From: Streptomyces griseofuscus
GTDB lineage: Bacteria; Actinomycetota; Actinomycetes; Streptomycetales; Streptomycetaceae
Reading direction: 5' to 3'
Assembly (NCBI RefSeq): GCF_014673495.1
Contig: NZ_CP051006.1
Location: 7,563,001-7,627,000, forward strand
DNA length: 64,000 nt
Part shown: positions 51,100 through 59,426 of the stretch, in pieces
Layout of the letters: the number at the start of each line of letters is the position of its first letter
Numbering within the stretch: the stretch's first letter is position 1
Notes under the pieces: generated by a model
The model's input: the letters and a program-made list of their open reading frames with translations, nothing else
Database searches by the model: none
What the model was told of the DNA's origin: nothing
Program-made: the position numbers and the translations under genes

Positions 51100-51654
51100 T
51101 CAACTTGCTCCGCCGCCGGACCCGCCGGCGTCGGTCACCAGGCTGGTGAAGTCGCTGCTCGTGCTCTGCATGGCGTTCTGCAGATCCGTCGCCTTCATCC
51201 GCCCGGCGTCTTCCAGAGTGGTGTAGTGCTGCGCCAACTGCTTGACGCCGTCGCGCAGATCACCCAGGCCCTGGGCCAGGTCCTGGAACACCTTGATGTA
51301 CGACTCCTTGAGTCCGGAGTCGGCGTTCGGACCGTTGACCTTCGTCCGGATCTGGTTCGCGTGATAGAACGCGCCCGGCTCGGCCTGCACCTTCCCCAGC
51401 TCGGTCGCGGCGTCCCGCGTGGGCTGGATCAGCTTGTCGATGTTGTCGGCGAACAACAGCATCGACGGGGTGTCCACACTGGTACCGCTGCCCGGATTAC
51501 CCGAACCGCCCGGTACGTTGGGCGGGTTGAAGGTGGTGGACGCGGTCACGGTGCCGTGCCCGGATTCGAGCGTCGTCCCGCCGTCGTAGTGCTGCGGGTC
51601 CGGAGTCGGCGTCGACGACTGCGGGTCCGGGATCGGCAAGGGTTGGTCAGCCAT
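51100..51654 (-). CDS. ESX-type secreted substrate, 184 aa
   Basis: A 184-aa protein with a disordered Pro/Thr/Gly N-terminal third and a helical C-terminal part. The block SMLLFADNIDKLIQPTRDAATELGKVQAEPGAFYHANQIR, then YIKVFQDLAQGLGDLRDGVKQLAQHYTTLEDAGR, has the helix-turn-helix shape of ESX substrates, but no W-x-G is visible; the turn carries EPGAFYHA. The start lies 3 nt after the second WXG100 gene, so all three are co-translated. It may be an EspB-like co-substrate. A strong hairpin follows the stop. Confidence 0.7.
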   Translation of the reverse strand: MADQPLPIPDPQSSTPTPDPQHYDGGTTLESGHGTVTASTTFNPPNVPGGSGNPGSGTSVDTPSMLLFADNIDKLIQPTRDAATELGKVQAEPGAFYHANQIRTKVNGPNADSGLKESYIKVFQDLAQGLGDLRDGVKQLAQHYTTLEDAGRMKATDLQNAMQSTSSDFTSLVTDAGGSGGGAS

Positions 51655-51657
51655 CGG

Positions 51658-51945
51658 TCACCCCCAGAGACGAACGCCCTGGCGCTCGCCACTGGAGTAG
51701 TACTCGTTGATCTCACCGAGCATCTGCGTGGCGGAGGCGGCCTTCTGGGTCATGTCCGCGGCGGCCGCGTCCCACTGCGCCTTGACCTGCTGGTAGGTCT
51801 GCTGGGCGTCGCTGGTCCACTCGCTGAGGTGCATCTTCGCCGCGTTGTCCAGCTCGGTGAGAGTCTGGTTGATGCGCTGCGTGATGGAGTTCATCTCGCC
51901 GACGATGTAGTCGACCTGCTCCATCTGGACGGTGTACGTGGTCAT
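51658..51945 (-). CDS. WXG100 family protein (ESAT-6-like, EsxB position)
   Basis: A 95-aa ESX substrate. Helical hairpin with MEQVDYIVGEMNSITQRINQTLTELDNAAKMHL, a turn SEWTSDAQ where the motif is W-T-S in place of W-x-G, and QTYQQVKAQWDAAAADMTQKAASATQMLGEIN. The C-terminal tail has YSSGE, the YxxxD/E export signal. The adjacent WXG100 gene 61 nt upstream encodes its probable dimer partner. Exported through the EccC channel. Confidence 0.88.
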   Translation of the reverse strand: MTTYTVQMEQVDYIVGEMNSITQRINQTLTELDNAAKMHLSEWTSDAQQTYQQVKAQWDAAAADMTQKAASATQMLGEINEYYSSGERQGVRLWG

Positions 51946-52006
51946 CTGCTGTCCGGCTCCTTGGGAACGGATGCGAGTACGAAGGTGTGGGTCGGTCGGG
52001 GACCGG

Positions 52007-52348
52007 TCAGGACGGGAAGCCGGGCAGACCTACGCTGCCCGAGCCGATCTGCTGCGCGACCTGCTGCGCCTGCTGCTGGGTGTTCTCGTGGGTGTTGGCG
52101 TAGATGTGGGTGTTCTGCGCCAGCTTCTCCAGCATGGTGCGCAGCGCCTGGTTGACCTTGTCGAAGTCGGTCAGCCAGTCCTGCATGGCCGTGTGGTAGA
52201 TGTTCGCGGCCTCGCCGCTCCAGCTCGCCCGCAGGCCCTCGATCTGGCCGTCCATCTGGGCGTAGGAGCCGGTCGTCTCGTCCAGGGCGGTCTGGAAGCT
52301 GCCCTGGGCGGCGGTCATTCCCTGTAGTTCGACTGACGTCAGTGCCAT
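52007..52348 (-). CDS. WXG100 family protein (ESAT-6-like, EsxA position)
   Basis: A 113-aa WXG100 protein with the true turn motif SWSGEA at about residues 42-47 between helices TAAQGSFQTALDETTGSYAQMDGQIEGLRA and NIYHTAMQDWLTDFDKVNQALRTMLEKLAQNTH. The tail (YANTHENTQQQAQQ) is Gln-rich and lacks an exact YxxxD/E, so the partner's tail probably supplies the signal. ATG 52348 follows GAGAGGA. A stable hairpin lies upstream, between this gene and the ATPase gene, suggesting a separate or processed esx transcript. Confidence 0.9.
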   Translation of the reverse strand: MALTSVELQGMTAAQGSFQTALDETTGSYAQMDGQIEGLRASWSGEAANIYHTAMQDWLTDFDKVNQALRTMLEKLAQNTHIYANTHENTQQQAQQVAQQIGSGSVGLPGFPS

Positions 52349-52453
52349 CGTTTGGTCCTCTCTCGAACTGCGGCGTCGGCCTTGGCCGTTGACAGCGATG
52401 TCACACCCACGGGGGGTGCGTGCCGGCGCCGGATGGTGGGGGGTTGACCCGCC

Positions 52454-52497
52454 GTCCGCCGTCGCGCACGAGGTCGTGCGCGACGCCGGGGGCGGAC
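52454..52497 (-). promoter_or_regulatory. Strong hairpin between EccA-like gene and the WXG100 pair
   Basis: Core arms CGTCGCGCACGA (52460-52471) and TCGTGCGCGACG (52474-52485) are perfect complements with only 2 nt between. Outer arms GTCCGCC/GGCGGAC extend the stem. It starts just after the ATPase stop, within the 154-nt gap before the first WXG100 gene. It may end the upstream transcript or serve as a processing site. Confidence 0.6.
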
Positions 52498-52502
52498 GTC
52501 TC

Positions 52503-55500
52503 TCATGTCTGCACCAGGGGCCTCGCCTGCGGCGGCGGCTCCGTGGTGCCCGGCAGACCGCCCCCCGCGTGCGGGGCGCTCGCCGGCTGCGGCGCCGGTG
52601 CGGAGTGGGGCGGGTGCGCGCCGTGCGCCCGTGGCGGCGGATCGGCGGGTACGGCTGCCCGCGTGGCCCCGGGCGGTACGGCTGCCCGTGCGGCCTCGGG
52701 CGCCTGCGTGCCGTTCGCCGAAGGCGCCGGCCCTGCCGCCTCGGAGCCCGCCGTGCCCCCCGATCCCGCCGCGCCCGCGGAGCCGGGCGCCGGTGTCGCG
52801 TCGGGTGCCGCAGGGCCGGGCAGATCTGTCGCGCAGACGGTACGGGTGCGGGCGGACGCGGCGAGCCGTTCCGCCAGCCGGTGCGCCTCCCAGGCGCCGC
52901 CGGGCGGCGGCGCGGCACGGAAGGCGGCGGCCAGCATCTCGGCGGCGTCGTCGACCAGTTGGAAGCCGAAGGCCCACAGCCGGCGTCGTACCAGCTCGAT
53001 GGCCTGCTCCACGGTATACGGGTCGAGGCGCAGATACTCGGCGAACTCCCCGGCGATATCGGCCCGTTCACCCACCAGCGCACGCAGTTCGGCGGGCGAG
53101 CCGCACAGCGCGAGCACCGTGTCGCAGGGCGTACCGGCCAGCCGGGCCAGTCCGTCAAGGACCGCCGCGCGCTCGGCGGGCGAACGGCGGCCGAGGGCCT
53201 CGTCGAGGCGCAGCACCAGCATCCCGCCCTCCGCCTCCTCCAGGGCCGCCGCCAGCCGGTGGGCGGGCTGCTTCGGGAAGCGTGCCGGGAGCGCGGAGAG
53301 CCGTACCTCGTGCACGGTGCCCGAGCTGAGCAGGCGTGCCTCCGTCAGACAGCGTGCGTACGCCCGGGCCAGCGCCCGCCGGCCACTGCCCTGCGGCCCC
53401 TCCAGCACGATGTTGGCCTGCGCGGACACCGCCCGCCCGGGCTCCCGCGGGGCACCGGCGAGCGCCGCGACGCGGGTGGCCAGGGCGGCGCGCGCCGTGT
53501 CGAGGCCGGTCATCGCGGCCAACTTCCGCAGGCCCGCCGGTTGTTGGGCTGCGGCGGCGGGGGTCGCGGACGGGGCGGGCGCCGGACTCGCGGGCTGGCT
53601 GCGGGCGCCTCGGTCGGCCTGCCGCTCGGCCCGGCCGCTCGCCGGGGCCGCCGGGCCGCTCTGCGCCTCCGCCGCGCTGCCCGGCACCGTGATGACGTCC
53701 GCGCCGTCCAGGCGGGACAACTCCGTGTCGTCGCCCGGGGATTGGGCGGCGAGCCGGGACGCCTGCCGACTGATCATCTCTTCGAAGACCTGGCGGGCGA
53801 CGCGTCCGTTGCCGAAGGTGGCGCCCTTCGGCACGTCCTGGAAGTAGCGGTCCAGGGCCTCCAGCGCCGAGCCCGACAGCTCGTAGTAGTGCTTGGCGCA
53901 CAGGCCCCGCACGATGGTGACCAGTTCCTCGGCGCTGTAGTTGGGGAACTCCACGGTGCGGGCGAAGCGGGAGGCCATGCCCGGGTTGGAGGCGAGGAAC
54001 TGCTCCATCTGCGCGGAGTACCCGGCGACGATCACCACGACCTCGTCGCGATGGTCCTCCATCAGCTTCATCAGCGTGTCGACGGCCTCCTGCCCGAAGT
54101 CGGGACCGTTGCCGCGGGACTGATTGGTGAGCGTGTACGCCTCGTCGATGAACAGCACACCGCCGAGGGCCTTGTTGAAGACCTCCGTGGTCTTGATGGC
54201 CGTACCGCCGATGATCTGCGCCACCAGGTCGGCGCGGGCCACCTCGACGATATGGCCCTGGCTGAGGATGCCCAGTTCCGCGAGGACCGCGCCGTAGAGC
54301 CGGGCCACCGTGGTCTTGCCGGTGCCGGGCGGCCCCGCGAAGACCAGGTGCCGGCTCATGGGCGGCATCGGCAGGCCCATCTCCTGGCGGCGCTGCGCCA
54401 TCTTGTTGAGGTTGATCAGCCCGGTGACCTCCAGCTTCACGCTCTCCAGGCCGACCAGTCCCTCCAGCTCCGCGAGGGGTCCGGTGCCGGTGTGCGCGGC
54501 CGCCCGGGTCGCCGCCTCGCCGTCCGGCGCGCCGGAGTCGCCGGTGCCGGAGGCGCCGGTCGTACGGCCGCCCGGGTCGCCGCCGGTGTCGACCCGCTCC
54601 ACCGAGACCTGGCCCGTCTTGAGCCGGCGCACCGGGACGCCGCCGTTGTCGCGGACCTCGCAGTCGTGCACCCGCACCGGTTCATCGGTGTTGCAGCGCA
54701 CGCCGTCGCCGCCGTTGTCGAAGACGGTGCAGTTGGTCAGCTCGGCCCGCGAGGACGCCTGCACATTCACCCCGTGACCGCGCGCGCCGTTGACCCGGCA
54801 GCCGACCGCGGTCAGGGCGCCGCCCGCGCTGATCCGGATGCCGTCGCCGTCCGCCCCGGTGAACTCGCTGTCCTGGGCGTTCAGTTCGGCCTCGGCCCCG
54901 ACGAGCGTCGAGCAGCCGGTGAACGCCGAGCCGGTCACCTCGGCGCGGGCGCCCGAGGCGAGGGCGAGGCCCGTACCGCCGCCGGAGCGCAGCCGCAGCG
55001 CGGACAGCGTCGCCGAGGCGCCCTCGGACAGCTCGACGCCCGTCACCAACTCGGCGTCGCGCACGGTCAGTTGCGTCTTGGCCCCGACACCGCGCAACGC
55101 GGTACCGCCCGCGTCGGCCGTCAACCGGTCCAGCACCAGTGCACCGTCCGCCACATGCACGGCCGCCGTGCCCGCGCCCTCGACGGTCAGCCCCGCGCCC
55201 TCGGCATGCCCGCCCGCCTCCACCAGCAGACCGGTCGGGGTGCCGGTGATCCGGCAGTCCTCAAGGCGGGGCCGCGCACCGGCCGAGACATGGATGCCCT
55301 CCCGCCGGGCCCCGGCGACCAGGCACTCGCGCAGCACCGGCGCGCTGCCCTCGCCGACCCGGATCGCCTGACCGCCGGAACCGGTGAACGAGCAGCGGTT
55401 CAGGACGACTTCTGCCGCGCTGGTCAGATACGCGTCAAGCGCCGCGCTGCCGCTCACCTCGACACCGGTCAGTGTGGCGCGCGCGTTCTGCTCCACGGCG

Positions 55501-56123
55501 AGCGCGGGCTTGCCGCTGCCGCTGATCCGGGTGGCCTCCACCACCGCCGTGGCCTGTCCGTTGACGCAGACACCGTTGCCCCGGGCCCGGTCGAGCCGGC
55601 AGTCGCGCAGGGTCAGCCGGCCGTGCTCGGCCACCACGACCGCCGACGAGCCGACCTCCTGGATATGCGTGCCCTCCACGGCGTTGGCGCCGCCGGAGGT
55701 GACCACGATGCCGGCGCCCTGCGCGTTGGTGACCTGGCAGTCCCGCAGCGCGACCACACCGTCCTGCCAGGCCAGCACGGCCGCCCACGCCTCACCGGAG
55801 ATCCGGCAGCCGTCCAGCGCGGCCTGCCCCCGGCGTACGTCGAGCACCGGGGCCTCGCGGTCGGTGCCGGACAGCTGGAGGCCGGTGAGCCGGACCGCCT
55901 CCGCGTCCAGGACGAGGGTGCTGCCCGAGGTGGCCGCGATCTCCACCGTGCCACCGGCGCCCTCGGCGGCCAGCGTCACCGCGCGGTTGACGTACAGGCT
56001 CTCTTCGTAACGCCCCGGCGCGACGGTGATCAGCGCGCCGTCGGTGGCGTCCGCCAGGGCGTCGGCGATGGCGCGGTAGGCCCCGGGGCGGTCCGGGGAC
56101 ACCAGTAGCACGGGCCGGGTCAC
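52503..56123 (-). CDS. EccA-like AAA+ ATPase fused to a right-handed beta-helix
   Basis: A 1206-aa protein. Residues ~30-510 are a right-handed parallel beta-helix with regular ~23-residue turns (repeated patterns such as VLDVRRGQAALDGCRISG, TLRDCRLDRARGNGVCVNG). Residues ~555-830 form a CbxX/CfxQ-type AAA+ domain: Walker A GPPGTGKT (Lys603), Walker B VLFIDEAYTL, arginine-finger region NPGMASRF. A second, degenerate P-loop (GPQGSGRR, ~909-916) heads another AAA+ domain, and a Pro/Ala tail ends the protein. Classic EccA has TPRs at the N terminus; here the beta-helix replaces them. GTG start overlaps the previous stop (GTGA). Probably a cytoplasmic chaperone ATPase of ESX substrates. Confidence 0.85.
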   Translation of the reverse strand: MTRPVLLVSPDRPGAYRAIADALADATDGALITVAPGRYEESLYVNRAVTLAAEGAGGTVEIAATSGSTLVLDAEAVRLTGLQLSGTDREAPVLDVRRGQAALDGCRISGEAWAAVLAWQDGVVALRDCQVTNAQGAGIVVTSGGANAVEGTHIQEVGSSAVVVAEHGRLTLRDCRLDRARGNGVCVNGQATAVVEATRISGSGKPALAVEQNARATLTGVEVSGSAALDAYLTSAAEVVLNRCSFTGSGGQAIRVGEGSAPVLRECLVAGARREGIHVSAGARPRLEDCRITGTPTGLLVEAGGHAEGAGLTVEGAGTAAVHVADGALVLDRLTADAGGTALRGVGAKTQLTVRDAELVTGVELSEGASATLSALRLRSGGGTGLALASGARAEVTGSAFTGCSTLVGAEAELNAQDSEFTGADGDGIRISAGGALTAVGCRVNGARGHGVNVQASSRAELTNCTVFDNGGDGVRCNTDEPVRVHDCEVRDNGGVPVRRLKTGQVSVERVDTGGDPGGRTTGASGTGDSGAPDGEAATRAAAHTGTGPLAELEGLVGLESVKLEVTGLINLNKMAQRRQEMGLPMPPMSRHLVFAGPPGTGKTTVARLYGAVLAELGILSQGHIVEVARADLVAQIIGGTAIKTTEVFNKALGGVLFIDEAYTLTNQSRGNGPDFGQEAVDTLMKLMEDHRDEVVVIVAGYSAQMEQFLASNPGMASRFARTVEFPNYSAEELVTIVRGLCAKHYYELSGSALEALDRYFQDVPKGATFGNGRVARQVFEEMISRQASRLAAQSPGDDTELSRLDGADVITVPGSAAEAQSGPAAPASGRAERQADRGARSQPASPAPAPSATPAAAAQQPAGLRKLAAMTGLDTARAALATRVAALAGAPREPGRAVSAQANIVLEGPQGSGRRALARAYARCLTEARLLSSGTVHEVRLSALPARFPKQPAHRLAAALEEAEGGMLVLRLDEALGRRSPAERAAVLDGLARLAGTPCDTVLALCGSPAELRALVGERADIAGEFAEYLRLDPYTVEQAIELVRRRLWAFGFQLVDDAAEMLAAAFRAAPPPGGAWEAHRLAERLAASARTRTVCATDLPGPAAPDATPAPGSAGAAGSGGTAGSEAAGPAPSANGTQAPEAARAAVPPGATRAAVPADPPPRAHGAHPPHSAPAPQPASAPHAGGGLPGTTEPPPQARPLVQT

Positions 56124-59100
56124 AGTTTCGCTCCCTCGTCAGGCGCGCTCAAGGCGCCGCTGTTGCCGTCACCGGTGCCGCGCGGGCGCTGCCGCGGAGG
56201 CGCCCCGCCGATCAGACCCGGGGGCGTCCCGAGGCCGTCCGGGTCGCCCCGCTCGTCCCGGCCCGCCGCGTCGTCGGCGCGCAACGCGGCGGCCGCGCGG
56301 TCGAGTCCGTCCAGGGCGATCTCGTCCAACGGCACCCGCTGGACGTCCACCTTGCCGTCGGAGGCGATCTCCGACGGCGACAACTCCCTTAGCAGCACCG
56401 GGCCTTCGCCCTCCGCTGGGCGCAGCACCTTGAACGTGGTGCCTGGCAGGAACACGACGCGGTCCGGCTCGGCGGGGTCGATCAGATTGGTACGGCGGGC
56501 GGTGATCGACCAGATGAGGAAGTCGGTGGCGTCGTGCGGGCCTGGGCGCGGGGCGCCGTACGCCGTGCAGAACGCCCACTCCGTCACCAGCCGGCCCTCC
56601 CGGAACCACGCCCGTTCCGCGGCGCTCGCCCGGGTCCGCAGCAGCGCGGCGCCCCGGTACGAGGGCAGCCTGCGCAGCCCGGCCGCCACACAGCGGGCCA
56701 ACGGCACATGCGGACCGACCGCCGCGGCGCGCACGGCCGCGTTGACCTGTGCGCCGTCCCCGGACAGGAACAGCCGTACGGCCACCAGGTCGGTGAGCGC
56801 GTCCGCCGCCTCGCCGCGGGCGCCGCCGCGCAGTCCCGGCGACTCCGACATCACCCGGGACACCGTGCCCGCGACCGCGTTGTACTGCGTGCTCAGCGTC
56901 CGCCGCACCCAGTCCCGCTCCTTCTCGGTACCGCGCTCGGGCGGTACGGCACAGGCGGACGCCTTGGGAGTGGGCTGCACACGGACACCGGGTACGGCCG
57001 CGGGGGCGGCCGCCGGGGGCTCGGGACCCTCGGGGGCACCGGGAGCGGGAGCAGACGGCGTCGGCCCGTCGGCCCGGCCGGTGTCGGCGGCCGCCACCGG
57101 AGCGGCGGCCGGGGAGTCGGACTCCAGCCGGATCAACGGCGCGGGCCGCGCGGCGGGCGCGGGTGCCGTCGGCACGGGGGGCGCCGGGGGAGCGGCGGGC
57201 GCCGTCGGCGACACCGTGGGCTGCGGCTGCGGCTGCGGCTTCTCGGTGGCAGGGGCGGGCGGCACCGACGGACCGGCGCCGGAGGAAACGGGCGTGTGCG
57301 GAACCGACTTCGCCCCCTCCGGCTCCGGACCGGCACCTCGCTCCGGCGCGGCCTCCTGCTCCGCCTCCGGCGCGGACGGTCGCGCGGGTACGTCGGTCCG
57401 CGCCGGGCGGTCCGTCTCCGGGCCGTCGGGATCGCCCACCGGGCGCGGGTTCGCCCTCGGCGGCTCGCCGGGGTTACCCGACGCACCCGGATTCCCCGGC
57501 TCGGACACGGCCGGAAGGTCGGGCAGCGGAAGACGCGCGGGCGTTGCGGGACGAGAGGGCGCGGGCGCCGGAGGCACGGGCCCCTGGGCCGCGGGCGCCG
57601 CAGGAACCGGACCCGGGGCCGGAACCGGCCCCTGGCCCGCGGGCGTCGGCGCCGGACCGTCGGTGCGCGGCGCGTCGGGTATCGGCTCCGGCCCGGGGCG
57701 CGGGTCCTCCCGCACCGGCTCGGGCACGGGGCCCCCGGCCGCCGTGGCCGACGACGCGGTGGTGACGGTCTCCGGGCGCCCGGCCGTGGCCGCGTCCGCG
57801 GGCTCGCCGGTCACCTGGACGTCGTCGCCCGATTCGACCCGCGGCAGACCGGACGCCGGCACCTCGGACTCGATCCTGGCCGTGGGGGGTGCCACCACGG
57901 GCAGTTCCGCCGGTGCCGCGTTACCGCGTACCCGGACGGTCGTCTCGTCGAGGTCCAGATGCGCGAGCGCCGAAGCCCCGCCCGGCGCACCACCTCGTAC
58001 AACTCCAGCTTCCGCCAACGGAGTTGCCGCCGCGGTCTCCGTACCCCAGGGCGTCGCCTCCGCGGCCCGGGGCTGCCCCCGGAAGGCGGTGGGGGCGATC
58101 GCCCGGGGGCCCGTCGCCGTGGCGTCCGGTGCCGACCACAGGTCGGTGTCGTCCGAGGTCACCCTCACCTGGCCCGGCTCGTCGGCCGGGGCGATCGTGA
58201 AGCCCTCGCGGCGCTCGGGGTCCAGCCGCCACAGCATGTCCTCGGCGAGCGAGCGCATACGGTCGGCCGCGCCGGGCGTGCTGCGGTCGTAGAGGATGGC
58301 GGCGTAGCCGGGCGCGGCCGGTATCCGGCGTACCGCGTCACCGTCCGCCGGCTCGGCCAGCGGGCGCATCCACAGCCCGCTCTGCACCACTTCGAGCACC
58401 GCGTCGGCGGCGTACTCGTACACGCCGGCGGTGATCTCCGGCACGCCGAACAGGGGCCGGCGCAGCCCGAAGAGGGCGGGCGGGGCAGGGACGGTCCCGG
58501 TGCGCGGGAAGTACATCAGCTCGCTGACGAAGGGGTGGTGGCCGAGCGTGCCGTCCGCCCGTACCGCCGCCACCTCGGGCGAGGCGAGTCCGGCGCGCGA
58601 CTCGACGGGCACGCCCGCGTACAGCACCACCTGCTGGCCGAGCGCGTCGGCGAGTTCCTGGCCCAGCGCCTCGGCGCCCTCGGGCAGCGCGACGGGACCG
58701 AGGTGCAGGAAGCGCACCCAGGAGCGGGCGGACGGCAGCACCGTCTCCCACAGCCGGGTCACGTCCCCCAGGGTCACCGGCGGACCGCCGGGGCTGCCGA
58801 GGACCACGGTGAGGATGTCGGGATGGCTCGGCAGCCGGTCCACCAGGCGCCGGCCGCTCTCGGCGGCGGGATGGTCGTGCGGGCTGCGCACCCACACCCC
58901 GCAGGGCGCCGGCTCGGCGACGCCGTGGCCGCTGGTCGTCCAGGGGCGGTCGAAGGTGGAGAACTCCCAGCGCGGCTTGGGGAATCGGCGCGAGTCGCGC
59001 TCCGCCGACCGGCCGGGCCGGAACCGCAGCCAGCCCGCGCCGTGGTCGCTCGGGATGAACAGGCCGCCGCCGTCGGTCGGCAGCACCGCGCCGTCCGGGG

Positions 59101-59422
59101 CGAGCACCAGCCGGTCGAGCCGGTCCGCGATCCGCTGTGCGGCGCGCCGCGCCTCCTGGGGCGTGCCACGGCCGAAGACCAGGCGCAGGCTCTCGCCCCG
59201 GCCCGCCAGCAGCCGTGCCACCGCGTCCGCCGAGCCCTCCAGCGAGCCGTAGGGGAGATCCACCACGGCCAGGGTGTGCTGCGGGTCGGCGGCGAGCCCC
59301 GCGGCGAACGCGGCGGCCTGCGGGTCGGGTTCGCCCTTGGGGTGCACCAGCAGTGCCCGGCCCTCGGCCCGGCACTGCAACGCCGTCCCGCCCGCCCGTG
59401 CGGTGCCCAGTCCTCTGCGCAT
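56120..59422 (-). CDS. ESX accessory protein, 1100 aa, with degenerate ART-like C-terminal domain
   Basis: Large protein between eccB and the EccA-like gene. Residues 1-430 form a globular alpha/beta domain I do not recognise (ALLVHPKGEPDPQAAAFAAGLAADPQHTLAVVDLP). Residues ~430-820 are a disordered Pro/Ala/Gly linker. Residues ~833-1010 are folded and resemble an ADP-ribosyltransferase layout: SYRGAALLRTR (Arg923), EWAFCTAYG in the STS position, and DRVVFLPGTTFKVLRP where the ExE motif would be; the catalytic Glu appears to be replaced by Arg/Asp. So it is probably catalytically inactive or only similar in shape. No signal peptide. The start is 4 nt after the eccB stop. Confidence 0.65.
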   Translation of the reverse strand: MRRGLGTARAGGTALQCRAEGRALLVHPKGEPDPQAAAFAAGLAADPQHTLAVVDLPYGSLEGSADAVARLLAGRGESLRLVFGRGTPQEARRAAQRIADRLDRLVLAPDGAVLPTDGGGLFIPSDHGAGWLRFRPGRSAERDSRRFPKPRWEFSTFDRPWTTSGHGVAEPAPCGVWVRSPHDHPAAESGRRLVDRLPSHPDILTVVLGSPGGPPVTLGDVTRLWETVLPSARSWVRFLHLGPVALPEGAEALGQELADALGQQVVLYAGVPVESRAGLASPEVAAVRADGTLGHHPFVSELMYFPRTGTVPAPPALFGLRRPLFGVPEITAGVYEYAADAVLEVVQSGLWMRPLAEPADGDAVRRIPAAPGYAAILYDRSTPGAADRMRSLAEDMLWRLDPERREGFTIAPADEPGQVRVTSDDTDLWSAPDATATGPRAIAPTAFRGQPRAAEATPWGTETAAATPLAEAGVVRGGAPGGASALAHLDLDETTVRVRGNAAPAELPVVAPPTARIESEVPASGLPRVESGDDVQVTGEPADAATAGRPETVTTASSATAAGGPVPEPVREDPRPGPEPIPDAPRTDGPAPTPAGQGPVPAPGPVPAAPAAQGPVPPAPAPSRPATPARLPLPDLPAVSEPGNPGASGNPGEPPRANPRPVGDPDGPETDRPARTDVPARPSAPEAEQEAAPERGAGPEPEGAKSVPHTPVSSGAGPSVPPAPATEKPQPQPQPTVSPTAPAAPPAPPVPTAPAPAARPAPLIRLESDSPAAAPVAAADTGRADGPTPSAPAPGAPEGPEPPAAAPAAVPGVRVQPTPKASACAVPPERGTEKERDWVRRTLSTQYNAVAGTVSRVMSESPGLRGGARGEAADALTDLVAVRLFLSGDGAQVNAAVRAAAVGPHVPLARCVAAGLRRLPSYRGAALLRTRASAAERAWFREGRLVTEWAFCTAYGAPRPGPHDATDFLIWSITARRTNLIDPAEPDRVVFLPGTTFKVLRPAEGEGPVLLRELSPSEIASDGKVDVQRVPLDEIALDGLDRAAAALRADDAAGRDERGDPDGLGTPPGLIGGAPPRQRPRGTGDGNSGALSAPDEGAKL

Positions 59423-59426
59423 CCGC

